Under the pieces are notes generated by a model. It searched no databases, was not told where the DNA came from, and saw only the letters and a list, made by a program, of their open reading frames with translations. Positions 51,326 to 60,649 of a stretch of 64,000 nucleotides of DNA are shown here, one piece after another. Origin of the DNA: Kribbella pittospori. GTDB lineage: Bacteria; Actinomycetota; Actinomycetes; Propionibacteriales; Kribbellaceae. The position numbers were made by a program, and so were the translations under genes. How positions within the stretch are numbered: position 1 is the stretch's first letter; every line of letters starts with the position of its first letter. The DNA is taken from the NCBI RefSeq assembly GCF_004331465.1, contig NZ_SJKB01000009.1, forward strand, positions 62,001-126,000, read 5' to 3'.

Positions 51326-51766
51326 ATGACCGTCGTCGTGGCGATCGTGCATGCGGGGTTGGCGGCGGCTTGGGTCGGGGGGATGGCCTACTCGCTGTTC
51401 TTGGTGCGGCCGAAGGTGAAGAGGTACTTCGGCCCGGACGACGAAGGGCGGGAGGCACTGACCACGGTGATTGCCTCGGGCAATCGATGGAAGGTGGTCG
51501 GGTTGATCGCGACGATCGCACTGACCGGAGCGGTGCTGCTGGTGCTGGAGCCGGGGCACTGGGGGATCCATGCGGTGAAAGCGGTTCTGCTGCTCGGTGC
51601 GAGCGGGATCTTCTGGTACGTCTCCTGGCGGCACTGGCCGCGACGGGTGTTCTCGACCGAGGCCGAGCAGGTCGTGCTGCGGCGGCAACTCGTCGTACTG
51701 GCAGGCACGATGCTCGGTCTGACCGGTGCCGCGTTCGCGCTCGGGGTGGCCGCCGGTCACCTGTGA
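51326..51766 (+). CDS. CopD-like/DUF2269-like small membrane protein
   Basis: A 146-residue protein with four transmembrane segments. The N-terminal pattern HAGLAAAWVGGM (a His, then W-x-GG) is characteristic of CopD-domain and related four-helix membrane proteins, in which the His can bind copper or heme. No copper-binding CopC is adjacent. Function unknown. Confidence 0.75.
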   Translation: MTVVVAIVHAGLAAAWVGGMAYSLFLVRPKVKRYFGPDDEGREALTTVIASGNRWKVVGLIATIALTGAVLLVLEPGHWGIHAVKAVLLLGASGIFWYVSWRHWPRRVFSTEAEQVVLRRQLVVLAGTMLGLTGAAFALGVAAGHL

Positions 51767-51828
51767 TCCGTGGAGATCGGTTCGGACGTGTGCCATGATG
51801 ACGCATCCGCTCGGAGGAGGTGATCACG

Positions 51829-52245
51829 ATGGCACAAGAGACTCTGCAGCTCCTGGTGGCCATGCACCGCATCGTCCGGCATCTGCGCCGGAGTCGTACC
51901 ACTACGGCCCTGCACCCGACCCAGTTCCTCGCGCTGATGCTGATCGCCGACGAGCAACCGATCCGGATCGGCGAGATCGCCGCCCGCGTCCCCTGCTCCC
52001 AGCCCACGGCGACCACCACCGTCGCCGGCCTCGAGGAAGCGGGCCTGGTCCGCCGCGAGCCGGACCCGGTCGACGGCCGTGCGACCGCTGTCGTGCTCAC
52101 CGAGGTGGGCGCGGAGACGGTCGAGGCCTCCGGCCGGCAGGCCGCGGAGGAACTCGGCAATCTCCTCCGCCGCCTCGACGACGCCGACAGCGAACTCGTC
52201 CTGCGCGCCGGCGTCGTCCTCGCCCGGATCGCCGACGACCTCTGA
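51829..52245 (+). CDS. MarR-family transcription regulator
   Basis: A 138-residue winged-helix protein. IRIGEIAARVPCSQPTATTT is the HTH and GLVRREPDPVDGRATAVVLT the wing. ATG 51829 has GGAGGAGG 8 nt upstream; GTG 51820 is also in frame but would leave no room for the SD. Convergent with the methyltransferase at 52247. Confidence 0.9.
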   Translation: MAQETLQLLVAMHRIVRHLRRSRTTTALHPTQFLALMLIADEQPIRIGEIAARVPCSQPTATTTVAGLEEAGLVRREPDPVDGRATAVVLTEVGAETVEASGRQAAEELGNLLRRLDDADSELVLRAGVVLARIADDL

Positions 52246-52246
52246 C

Positions 52247-52870
52247 TTATTCGGCCCGCAGCCGGTTCGGCTCGGTCATCCTCATCATCCAGTAGCTCGA
52301 GGGAACATGGGTGGCGTCATTGATGACGTTGCCCTCGACCTGGCCGAAGGACTGCAGGGCGAGCTTCTCGAACGCCGCCGGCTCCCGGACGTATTCGCCG
52401 CGGTCGTTCGCCGACATCCACCGCGAGATCCGGCCCTGGGTCGGCTCGAAGCAGGTGTCGACGCTGATCACCCGGCCGCCGGGACCCAGCACGCTCGCGG
52501 CCAGGTTGAGCAGTTGGGTGCACTGCTCGTCCGACAGGTGGTGCAACAGCCCGAGCAGCAGCACCACATCGATCGGCGGCAGCGATCGGGCCGCGGCTTC
52601 GTCGAAGTTGCCGCAATGGAAGCTGGCGTTCTCACCGCCGAAGCGCTCCTCGGCCCAGTCGATGTACGGCGCATCTGTGTCGAACCCGTGGTAGTTCAGC
52701 GGCTGGGGCAGACGCGGGAAGTAGTACGCGGGACCGCAGCCGATGTCCAGGACGGTGTCACCCGGCTGGATCTCCTCGATGCAGCGATAGCGCAAGCGGT
52801 CTGCGCCGACGATCCGCTGCAGCAGGACGTAGGCGCGCACATGCCTGAGAAGGCCTTTCAGACCGTCCAT
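52247..52870 (-). CDS. Class I SAM-dependent methyltransferase
   Basis: A 207-residue methyltransferase: motif I TVLDIGCGPAYYFPRL (39-54), acidic residue in YHGFDTDAPYIDWA, VVLLLGLLHHLSDEQ (motif IV region), and GPGGRVISVDT. ATG 52870 has GGAGGAG 6 nt upstream; the long start at 53044 is rejected because it overlaps the membrane-protein gene. Followed upstream by the giant membrane protein on the same strand, so it may methylate a related lipid or glycan. Confidence 0.88.
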   Translation of the reverse strand: MDGLKGLLRHVRAYVLLQRIVGADRLRYRCIEEIQPGDTVLDIGCGPAYYFPRLPQPLNYHGFDTDAPYIDWAEERFGGENASFHCGNFDEAAARSLPPIDVVLLLGLLHHLSDEQCTQLLNLAASVLGPGGRVISVDTCFEPTQGRISRWMSANDRGEYVREPAAFEKLALQSFGQVEGNVINDATHVPSSYWMMRMTEPNRLRAE

Positions 52871-52932
52871 GGGTATCTCCTCCGGGGATTGATCATGCTT
52901 CAGGATCTCGACAGGTAAAGCAACGAACTCGT

Positions 52933-55245
52933 TCAGTCCCTCAGTTCGTAGACGATGACTTGCCCTCGGGTAAACCTCCGGTCGGCGAGCCGATCGAGGG
53001 TGCGCTCGGCGACCTTGCCGGCTCGCTTGTCCGCGAAGACCCAACGGACGCCGTGATCACGGCGCAGGGTCTCCAGCAGGTCAGGCGTTGGCGCCGTGAG
53101 TGCCTTCGTCGTCAGTTCCACCCGGTCGGGCCAGGGCGACGGCAGCAGGTTGTAGCCGACGTTTCCCTCGCCTTGGTTGGCCAGCGACTGCTGCGTATAG
53201 GCCCAGCCCTCCATCAGCGTTCGGTGACCGCCGACACCGCTGACCAGGTAGCCACGCGCGTCACAGGCCGGTCGAGGTCGTGGTCGCGACAGGCAGGCGG
53301 TGTTCGTCACGACCACGTCGTCCCGTCCCGCGTTGCGCTCCAGCCACAGCGCGGCTTGGATCTCATCCGTGGTGAACGAGGGTACCGCCGGGATCGGGAT
53401 CTGCCGGAGCTCCCCGGTGAGCGCGTCCGCCGCGTTGCGCCACTCCGGCCACGGCCGGCTGGGCAGGGCGAGACCGAGCGCGACGCACATCACCAGGCCC
53501 AGGCCGAGGCCGCGGACCTGCGGACGGACGGTGCGAAGGACGAGCCAGCCGAGGAGCCCGACAACGAGTGCTGCCGCGAGCCACACCATCGGCACGGTGA
53601 CCGCCCGCGTGATGTCCGCGGGGGAGACAGGCGGGGCTTCGATGTTGCCGAACGCCCGGATAGCCAGAGCGAGCGCCGCACCGGTCAGCAGGCCACCTGC
53701 GATGATCACCCGGCGGGCGACGCGGGGGCGTCCGGTGACCGCGCTGTGGACCACGTATCCCGCGGCCACGGCGGCGAAGGGAAGCGCGCCGCCGAGGAAG
53801 TAGAACTCACCAAAACCCGGATGGTCGACGACCACGAATCCGAGCAGCGAGGCGATGAGCGTGCCGACCAGCCACCACTGCACCGGATCGGTACGGGTCC
53901 GGCGCTGTACCAGACCCAGGAACGACACGATCACCACCGCCCTGCTCACCACGGCGGACACAAGGATCGCGCTCGCCCAGGTCAGCGTCTTCTGGTCGGG
54001 GTCACGGAGCCCTTCGATGATCCATCCACCCGGCGCCGGAACGGTTCTGTCACCAGTCAGGGCGGTGTATCCCGGGAAGGCCCGCAAGACCCCGAACAGG
54101 CGCAGCGGAGTACCTGCCGTGCTGCCCGCCACAGTCAGCATCGACGCCACCATCACACCGACCAGTACGACGCCGAAGCCGACGGTCGGCCAAGGGATAC
54201 GCCTGTTCCGCACCAGTAGGAACAGCGCCGCCAGGCCGGTCCCGCCGAGCAGCAGCGGCACGGCGGTGGGCTTGGAGCCGGCTGATACGCAGACGACCAG
54301 CAGCACGATCACCCAGGACCGTCGCGGGGCACCGCGGTACAAGACGCCGATCAGCAGCGCGGCGGCTCCGACGCTGACGGTCGTCCCGAAGGACTGCGAC
54401 GGGCTCAGGAAGACGAGTGGTGAGGACGCGACGCCGCCGGCGTACGTCCAGATGGCGACCCGCTGGACGACCGTCGTCAGCGCGACCGCGAGCGGGGCGG
54501 TCCACCAGGCGCCGCTGACCTGGCGCGCGAGTGCAGCGACCGCGAGGACGAGCCCGATGATGATCGGGGCGAACCACAGCCTGAACAGCACGAGGCGGGG
54601 GTCGATTCCGGCGATCGCTGCGGCCGACGCCAGGTGTGCGTCGGCGAACCAGTGGTACTGCATCGTCTCGCCCGCCACCTGCGGAATCTGCGGCGGGACG
54701 GAGCGGCCCAGCTCGTGCACGATGCCAAGGTGCCAGAGCAGGTCCTGGTAGTAGTTGCCGCCGTTCTCGGGGACCGGGGTGGCGCTGACCGTGGTGCCGT
54801 AGTTCAGCAGCAACGTCGCCGACATGAGGAGCGACAGCGTGGCGCCCCAGGCGAGCGGCAGCCGCGGCGCGTCCTGCGCCCGCCAGCAGCGGCGTAACCG
54901 CGGTACCGCGGCGAAGACGACCAGCACCGCCGCGGGCCACAGCACCAACCACTGCTGCAGCCCAGCGGCCGTGAACAACGCCCACCCCGGCAACTCGTAG
55001 CAGAGCCCCACGACGATGCCGAGGCCCACGTCCTCTGGCCAAGTCCGCCGGCCCGGCGCGAAAGCTCGCAGCAGCAACACTCCCGGAAGCACCACGCAGC
55101 CTGAGAAGTAGGCCGAGTAGCGGAGGATGTCGCCGTCCGTCACCCCTGTGCCTGCAAGTACCCAATACACCGTCACCGCGGGGAGTAGCCAGACGAGTGC
55201 ACCCAGAAACCGTGGCCCGGTAGACCTGCCGGACCCGTCGGTCAT
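52933..55245 (-). CDS. Large polytopic membrane protein with conserved soluble C-terminus (GT-C-like)
   Basis: A 770-residue protein with about 15 hydrophobic segments in residues ~12-590, then a soluble C-terminal domain of ~170 residues. Overall plan (early NGGNYYQDLLWHLG loop, then DAHLASAA, and a terminal soluble domain) resembles GT-C-type glycosyltransferases, but no DxD of a known family was identified. The tail shares a distinct pattern with the protein at 60650-62899: TNTACL...CDARG, LMEGWAYTQQ, DHGVRWVFADKRAGKV and VYEL. ATG 55245 has GAGGGA upstream. Role probably in envelope glycan synthesis; unproven. Confidence 0.75.
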   Translation of the reverse strand: MTDGSGRSTGPRFLGALVWLLPAVTVYWVLAGTGVTDGDILRYSAYFSGCVVLPGVLLLRAFAPGRRTWPEDVGLGIVVGLCYELPGWALFTAAGLQQWLVLWPAAVLVVFAAVPRLRRCWRAQDAPRLPLAWGATLSLLMSATLLLNYGTTVSATPVPENGGNYYQDLLWHLGIVHELGRSVPPQIPQVAGETMQYHWFADAHLASAAAIAGIDPRLVLFRLWFAPIIIGLVLAVAALARQVSGAWWTAPLAVALTTVVQRVAIWTYAGGVASSPLVFLSPSQSFGTTVSVGAAALLIGVLYRGAPRRSWVIVLLVVCVSAGSKPTAVPLLLGGTGLAALFLLVRNRRIPWPTVGFGVVLVGVMVASMLTVAGSTAGTPLRLFGVLRAFPGYTALTGDRTVPAPGGWIIEGLRDPDQKTLTWASAILVSAVVSRAVVIVSFLGLVQRRTRTDPVQWWLVGTLIASLLGFVVVDHPGFGEFYFLGGALPFAAVAAGYVVHSAVTGRPRVARRVIIAGGLLTGAALALAIRAFGNIEAPPVSPADITRAVTVPMVWLAAALVVGLLGWLVLRTVRPQVRGLGLGLVMCVALGLALPSRPWPEWRNAADALTGELRQIPIPAVPSFTTDEIQAALWLERNAGRDDVVVTNTACLSRPRPRPACDARGYLVSGVGGHRTLMEGWAYTQQSLANQGEGNVGYNLLPSPWPDRVELTTKALTAPTPDLLETLRRDHGVRWVFADKRAGKVAERTLDRLADRRFTRGQVIVYELRD

Positions 55246-55326
55246 CAAGACGGTCCCTCGGTGACAGGAATTAGGCCGCACATAGTGATGGAGCCTAACC
55301 GTTGCTGACGGCTGTTGTGGGGGCGA

Positions 55327-56979
55327 CTAGTGCTTGGCCGGACCCTCCGCGCCCGCGCCGGTGAGGGAGCGGACGGAGAGTTCGTTGTAGCGGGCCTCGC
55401 TGGACCTGTCCTTGCCGAGGTACGTGCCGAGGACGCCGAACAGGAAGCCCAGCGGGATCGACACGATGCCCGGGTTCGAGAGCGGGAACCAGGAGAAGTC
55501 GGCGTCGGTGATCATCGACGTCGGCGTACCGGACACGACCGGCGAGAAGAACACCAGGACGACCGCGGAGATCAGGCCGCCGTAGATGCTCCAGGCTGCG
55601 CCAGCGGTGTTGAACCGCTTCCAGAACAGGTTGAACAGCAGCGCCGGCAGGTTCGCCGACGCGGCGACCGCGAACGCCAGTGCGACCAGGAACGCGATGT
55701 TCAGCTTCTGCGCCGGGATCGCCAGCGCGATCGAGACCGCGCCGATCCCGATCGCGGCGAACCGCGCCACCCGCAACTCGGTCTTCTCGTCCGGCTTGGT
55801 CTTGGCGATCACGTTCGCGTAGAGATCGTGCGCGAACGACGATGCTGAGGTCAGGGTGAGGCCGGCCACCACCGCAAGAATCGTGGCGAACGCGACCGCC
55901 GCGATCAGCGCGAGCAGGATCGAGCCGCCGATCGAGTCGGCACCACCGCCGACGGATTCGGCCAGCAGTGGCGACGCCACGTTGCCCTTCGACTCCGCGA
56001 CCGCGGAACCCTTGCCCGTGTCGAGCAGCGCCGCCGCACCGAACCCGAGCGCCAGCGTCATCAGGTAGAACGCGCCGATCAGACCGATTGCCCACTGCAC
56101 CGAACGGCGCGCGGTCTGCGAATCCGGCACGGTGTAGAAGCGGATCAGGATGTGCGGCAGACCCGCCGTACCGAGGACCAGTGCCAGGCCGAGGGACAGG
56201 AAGTCGATCTGCCCCGTCAGGTCCTTGCCGTAGAGCAGCCCGGGCTGCAGGAACGCCTCGCCCTTGCCGGAATTGTCCGCGGCCGCGCCCAGCAGGTCGG
56301 AGAGGTTGAAGTGGAACTTGACCAGCACCAGGAAGGTGATGATCACCGTGCCGGCCATCAGCAGTACGGCCTTGACGATCTGCACCCAGGTGGTGCCCTT
56401 CATGCCGCCGATCGTCACGTAGACGATCATCAGAGCGCCGACCAGGACGATCACCGCAGCCTTCAGGCCCTCGCTCTTCACGCCGAGCAGCAGCCCGACC
56501 AACGATCCGGCGCCGACCATCTGCGCCAGCAGGTAGAAGATCGAGACCACGATCGTCGAGGTCGCGGCCGCGGTCCGGACCGGCTTCTGCTTCATCCGGA
56601 ACGCGAGCTGATCGGCCATCGTGAACCGGCCGGAGTTCCGCAGCAGCTCGGCGATCAGCAGCAGCGCCACCAGCCAGGCGACCAGGAAGCCGATCGAGTA
56701 GAGGAAGCCGTCGTACCCGAAGAGCGCGATCGACCCGGAGATACCGAGGAACGACGCCGCGGACATGTAGTCGCCGGAGACGGCCAGTCCGTTCTGCGCA
56801 CCGCTGAACGAGCGGCCGCCGGCGTAGTAGTCGGCCGCGGTCTTGTTCTGCCGGGACGCCCACCAGGTGATGTACAGCGTCACGGCGACGACCGCGGAGA
56901 ACAGCGAGATGGTCAGGGCCCGGTTGCCCGGCTCGGCGTCGGCCAGCGGGATCAGGATCGGGATGCTGAGGACGTTCAC
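55327..56979 (-). CDS. actP: Cation/acetate symporter ActP (solute:sodium symporter family)
   Basis: A 550-residue SSS-family transporter with ~13 spans that takes up acetate and related short acids with Na+ or H+. ADYYAGGRSFSGAQNGLAVS and GDYMSAASFLGISG (the sodium-binding first helices), GLALVLGTAGLPHILIRFYT, and SFAHDLYANVIAK match the ActP/MctC group. GTG 56979 overlaps the DUF485 stop (GTGA); the other-frame ORF 55295-57016 is a shadow. Paired with acs this equips the cell for acetate scavenging. Confidence 0.95.
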   Translation of the reverse strand: MNVLSIPILIPLADAEPGNRALTISLFSAVVAVTLYITWWASRQNKTAADYYAGGRSFSGAQNGLAVSGDYMSAASFLGISGSIALFGYDGFLYSIGFLVAWLVALLLIAELLRNSGRFTMADQLAFRMKQKPVRTAAATSTIVVSIFYLLAQMVGAGSLVGLLLGVKSEGLKAAVIVLVGALMIVYVTIGGMKGTTWVQIVKAVLLMAGTVIITFLVLVKFHFNLSDLLGAAADNSGKGEAFLQPGLLYGKDLTGQIDFLSLGLALVLGTAGLPHILIRFYTVPDSQTARRSVQWAIGLIGAFYLMTLALGFGAAALLDTGKGSAVAESKGNVASPLLAESVGGGADSIGGSILLALIAAVAFATILAVVAGLTLTSASSFAHDLYANVIAKTKPDEKTELRVARFAAIGIGAVSIALAIPAQKLNIAFLVALAFAVAASANLPALLFNLFWKRFNTAGAAWSIYGGLISAVVLVFFSPVVSGTPTSMITDADFSWFPLSNPGIVSIPLGFLFGVLGTYLGKDRSSEARYNELSVRSLTGAGAEGPAKH

Positions 56980-57317
56980 CGGCGACGCTCCCTCTTGTAC
57001 TTGGCGTTGAGGCCACTGGCCAGCGGGTCGAGCTTGCGGTTCGCGAACCGTCCGTACAGCGCCGCGATGAAGAAGGTCGACACGAACTGCAGCAGACCGA
57101 AGATCAGGGCCACATTGATGTGGCCCACCACCTGGTGACTCATGAAGTCACGGGCCCAGTTGTTGCAGGCGACGTACGCCAGGTACCAGGCCATGAATGC
57201 GATGGTCCACGGCACCACGAAGTTCTTGTAGCGCGTTTTCAGCTTGGTGAAGTCTTCCGCCTCGTGTACGGCCTCATAGGCGCGGGCATCCCGCTCGCGC
57301 ACCATTTCCTCGTCCAT
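56976..57317 (-). CDS. DUF485-domain membrane protein, ActP partner
   Basis: A 113-residue protein with two transmembrane segments (~34-52 and ~67-90) and the DUF485 signature RYKNFVVPWTIAFMAWYLAY (29-48). Such proteins nearly always precede actP and are thought to form part of the transporter unit. ATG 57317 was chosen over the 57377 frame extension, which is unconserved. Confidence 0.9.
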   Translation of the reverse strand: MDEEMVRERDARAYEAVHEAEDFTKLKTRYKNFVVPWTIAFMAWYLAYVACNNWARDFMSHQVVGHINVALIFGLLQFVSTFFIAALYGRFANRKLDPLASGLNAKYKRERRR

Positions 57318-57358
57318 GAGTTTCCCTGTCTCCAATGGGCCCAGCGCTGAACACGAAC

Positions 57359-57368
57359 ACGTGCACGT
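57359..57368. promoter_or_regulatory. 10-bp perfect palindrome upstream of the DUF485-actP operon
   Basis: ACGTGCACGT lies 42 nt upstream of the DUF485 start, within the likely promoter. Short enough to arise by chance; regulator not identified. Confidence 0.2.
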
Positions 57369-57422
57369 TAGCCCCATGTCGCGGATTTGTGACCCACCGC
57401 AACCAAAACGTTTCGGTGAAGG

Positions 57423-58265
57423 CTAGAGATGGGGCGCAACGGGGGCGTCGAGAGTACGACGGTAGTTCGCCAGGTCGCTGGGCCGAGCCCGGTAGCAGTC
57501 GGTGAAATACGGCATCCGAAGCGGCTCCGGCGGTCGCGCGGTGTTGTCGTAGATGGCGTCCACCTGCTCCAGTACGGCGTCGCGGCGGGACTCGGTCAGG
57601 ACAGCGATCCGCGAGTGCGACTGGGCCAACTGACGCAGTCCGTTGCGATCCAGGTCCTGCCAGTGCCGGAACCGGGTGTCCTCGACCAGCGCGAACAGGC
57701 CCGACTGCAGCAGGACCGGCACCGGGTCGAACCGGTCGCCGCCGATGCCGTCACCCCGCATCGTGTGGACCATCCGCCGTACCCAGGGGACCACCGTGTC
57801 GGCGTGGTTCCAGAGCAGTCCGAGTACGCCGTTCGGCCGCAGCACGCGGGCGATCTCGGGCAGAGCCCGGGCGTGGTCGAACCAATGAAACGCCTGTCCG
57901 ACGATGACCGCGTCGACCGAGGCATGGGCGAGCGGGATCGACTCGGCCGCACCCATCATCGTGTCCAGGCCGGGCCGGCGGCGGCAGACCTCGAGCATCT
58001 CCCGCGACGGGTCGACCGCGATCACATCGTGCCCGAGCGCGGCCGCGACCGCGGCCAGCTTGCCGGTACCGGCGCCGAGGTCGAGGACCTGCAGCCCGCG
58101 CCCCGGCCCGAGGATCCAGGTCAGCGCCTCGGCGGGAAACGTCGGCCGGCCGGCGTCGTACGCGGCCGCCACGGCGCCGAAGGACCGGGCGCGGCCCGCG
58201 TTCGAGCCGGTCTCCGGCGTGTCCCGGCCGGTTGCCGGCTCCGGTACTGGATCCTCGGTGGTCAT
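57423..58265 (-). CDS. Class I SAM-dependent methyltransferase (UbiE/COQ5-like fold)
   Basis: A 280-residue enzyme. Motif I QVLDLGAGTGKLAAVAA, DVIAVDPSREMLEVCRR and VDAVIVGQAFHWFDHARA (the xxFHWFD form common in actinobacterial methyltransferases) are clear. An N-terminal acidic/Pro-rich tail of ~25 residues precedes the core. ATG 58265 is used; GTG 58268 would add one residue. Substrate unknown. Confidence 0.9.
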   Translation of the reverse strand: MTTEDPVPEPATGRDTPETGSNAGRARSFGAVAAAYDAGRPTFPAEALTWILGPGRGLQVLDLGAGTGKLAAVAAALGHDVIAVDPSREMLEVCRRRPGLDTMMGAAESIPLAHASVDAVIVGQAFHWFDHARALPEIARVLRPNGVLGLLWNHADTVVPWVRRMVHTMRGDGIGGDRFDPVPVLLQSGLFALVEDTRFRHWQDLDRNGLRQLAQSHSRIAVLTESRRDAVLEQVDAIYDNTARPPEPLRMPYFTDCYRARPSDLANYRRTLDAPVAPHL

Positions 58266-58367
58266 CACCGCAAATCATGCCGTAGCGGCGCGCTGGCGCG
58301 TTGTCACTCGCCGAGCTTCTTCAGTTTGATGTGCGCTGGGCGCCCCACGTGGTGACGATGCCGATCT

Positions 58368-59180
58368 TCAGTTCCACCGGAACAACTCCCGGATCTCGGC
58401 CGGACAGGCAACGTGGTCGACTCCCAGTTCGGTGTCGGTGAACTCACGGGCGATCGCAGGCGGGACGAACGGTTGGTCCAGCTCCGGCCACAGCCGCTTG
58501 ATCCTGGCCTGGCCGCCGAACGAGGGGTGTTCGTTCTCCAGCACCATCGGGTCACCGTAGACCCCGGGCTGCAGACCGAGCGAGGCGCCGTACAGAACGG
58601 CGGAACTGAGCCGGTTGGAGGCGACGCGCTGATGTTTGCGGAGCTCGCCCAGTTGGTTGACCAGGAACTTCGCGTCGGTCCGCCGCCAGTGCAGACCGCG
58701 GTAGCCGTGGGTGATGACGCGGAACCCGGCCTCCTCGTAGACGTTGCGGATCGCGGGTTTCTCGTACTCGTTCCAGTACAGGCAGACCGTCACCGGCCCG
58801 GTTTCGTGCTCCTTGATCGAGGCAACGATACGGCCGTGGTCGCCGAGCACGTGCTGGCCTTCCCAGCCGTGGAACGGGTAGAAGATGGTGCCCTCGGCGC
58901 CCTTCGCCGGCGTGGCCAGCTCGGGGTGCACCTTCAGCAGGTACAGCCAGACCGAGCCGATCACCGAGTAGTTACGCAAACCCATCGACCAGCCGCGCCG
59001 CCGGACGCTGTCGGACCAGACGTACTTCGGCATCCCCGGCGCGAACGCGGTGCCGTGGGCGAACCCGTCCAGGATGTTCCAGCCGTGCTGGAGATACCCC
59101 CAGATCCGCGGCGGTTTCCCGAGTCCCGCGTACGACGCCATGATGTCCGCGTGCCCGTAGAAGTGGTTGGCATGGTGCAT
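58368..59180 (-). CDS. Unrecognised GT-B-like glycan protein
   Basis: A 270-residue soluble protein. It starts MHHANHFYGHADIMASYAGL and has GTIFYPFHGWEGQHVLG, VTVCLYWNEYEKP and the terminal SNRLSSAVLYGASLGLQPGV, which resembles the donor-binding half of GT-B enzymes (the segment checking for visible status before a Gly/Pro turn). No family was assigned with certainty. ATG 59180 overlaps the previous stop (TGATG), so it is coupled to the 59180-60598 gene. Neighbouring membrane protein and GT2 suggest surface-glycan assembly. Confidence 0.6.
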   Translation of the reverse strand: MHHANHFYGHADIMASYAGLGKPPRIWGYLQHGWNILDGFAHGTAFAPGMPKYVWSDSVRRRGWSMGLRNYSVIGSVWLYLLKVHPELATPAKGAEGTIFYPFHGWEGQHVLGDHGRIVASIKEHETGPVTVCLYWNEYEKPAIRNVYEEAGFRVITHGYRGLHWRRTDAKFLVNQLGELRKHQRVASNRLSSAVLYGASLGLQPGVYGDPMVLENEHPSFGGQARIKRLWPELDQPFVPPAIAREFTDTELGVDHVACPAEIRELFRWN

Positions 59181-60598
59181 CAGCGCACGACCTTCCGCAG
59201 CATGCGCCTCGCCCGCCGGACGATCACCCGGGCCGGGTTGAGGACAGCGTGCCCGACCCGATACGGCCGCGACCGGCGGATCCCGCTCAGCAGTCCCTCG
59301 AACAGGATCGCCCGCGCGTTCGCCTCCGCCAGTTCCTCCGCGAGCCGCGCGACCGTGGCCAGCTGTTCGGCACTGCCGAGCGGCCGCACCAGCTCGGGCG
59401 CAGGCAAAAGCTCTCCTGTCACAGTGATTCCGGCCATTGACCCGAGCCGCGCCGTCAGCTCGCGGACGTCACCGCCGGCCGGCCATGGTTGCCGTGAGCC
59501 ACCTTCCAGTGAGCGCCGGGCGAAGCGGGCCAGGTGCGCGACGACCAGTGCCTCGCCGTGTGCGTCCACCGGATCGCCGTCACCGAAGAGCCGGTAGGAG
59601 GTCCCGTCGAGGATCACGTTGTCCGGAGCGGCGATCGCGGCCGTCGGGTGATCCTGCGCGACCAGCCAGTTCACGTACTCGGTGATCGTCCGCCGCACTA
59701 CCGCCTGGTCGTCGACCTTCAGGGCGGCAAGCAGGTGCTCTTCCAGCAGCACGCCCGCGCCGGCTGGGACTGCAGTTGCCGGGAGTACGTCGGGGAGATC
59801 GCCGCTGACGACGTACCAAGCCGGTGCCAGCTCGACGGCGAGGCCTGCGGCGGCCGCGTCGACGACAAGCCGGTAGGGATCCATCAGCGTCGGACCGGAG
59901 TTGCGCTTGGCAATGGCCCTGGCGGCGGTCACGGCGCCGAGGTGGTCGACTGAGGCCAGAGCGACATCGGCCTCGACCAGCGACGGGAACACCGCATAGG
60001 TCCGGCTGATGTCGAGACCGGCTGCCTCCAGTGTGCTGACCAATGATGTGCGGCCGGTGGGTGCGGTGTCATCGAGATCGCGGGCCCAGTCCTCGTTACG
60101 CGGGAGTGCGGCGGAGATCGGGGGCTGGAGGAATCGCTCGACGCCGAAGGGGTTCGCCGCGCCTAGCAGCAGCCGTCCCGAGGGAGCGAGCCGCGTCTGT
60201 AGCCGGGCCAGGGCGCCGGACCACGTCAGATTCGCCGTGTCCGGGCCGACCAGCCGATCCAACCCGTCCAGCGCGACGACGACGTCGTACACGTCGTCGG
60301 ACGTGAGGCGGTCGAGCGAGCCGCAGATGACCTGGCCCTTGGTGCCATCGAGCAGTCCGGCGATCTCCTCGGCGTCCGGCGCGGAGCGGACCAGTACATC
60401 GACCGAGGCGACGCCGGAGGCGATGTCGGTGATCAGGCTGAGTTTGTGCGGTCCGGCGACCAGCACGGAGTCGCCGGGCCGGAGTGCGGCGGCGAGGAGT
60501 GCTCCGGCGGCGGCTCCACCGGCCGCCGACAGGGCGTCGACCGGGTGCAGATCCGACCAGCCGAGCATCTCGCCGCCGACCAGAATCGATCGGGTCAT
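59180..60598 (-). CDS. Unrecognised protein with a Rossmann/methyltransferase-like N-terminal half
   Basis: A 472-residue protein. Residues ~25-150 look like a class I methyltransferase fold: PGDSVLVAGPHKLSLITDIA (motif-I-like but lacking the GxGxG), an acidic loop, VYDVVVALDGLDRLVGPD and LAPSGRLLLGAANPFGVERF. The C-terminal ~200 residues are mostly helical with Arg-rich end (RRSRPYRVGHAVLNPARVIV). The absence of a standard SAM motif makes activity uncertain. ATG 60598 is preferred over GTG 60610. Coupled to the GT-B-like gene downstream. Confidence 0.6.
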   Translation of the reverse strand: MTRSILVGGEMLGWSDLHPVDALSAAGGAAAGALLAAALRPGDSVLVAGPHKLSLITDIASGVASVDVLVRSAPDAEEIAGLLDGTKGQVICGSLDRLTSDDVYDVVVALDGLDRLVGPDTANLTWSGALARLQTRLAPSGRLLLGAANPFGVERFLQPPISAALPRNEDWARDLDDTAPTGRTSLVSTLEAAGLDISRTYAVFPSLVEADVALASVDHLGAVTAARAIAKRNSGPTLMDPYRLVVDAAAAGLAVELAPAWYVVSGDLPDVLPATAVPAGAGVLLEEHLLAALKVDDQAVVRRTITEYVNWLVAQDHPTAAIAAPDNVILDGTSYRLFGDGDPVDAHGEALVVAHLARFARRSLEGGSRQPWPAGGDVRELTARLGSMAGITVTGELLPAPELVRPLGSAEQLATVARLAEELAEANARAILFEGLLSGIRRSRPYRVGHAVLNPARVIVRRARRMLRKVVR

Positions 60599-60649
60599 AT
60601 CGCATGACACTAGCGAACCGGCCTCGTCACAGTGGCGATCACCCCGGCG

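Noticed and set aside
55295..57016. Alternative 573-codon frame overlapping actP on the same strand
   Set aside because: It is out of frame with the symporter, Arg/Gly-rich and lacks membrane segments.
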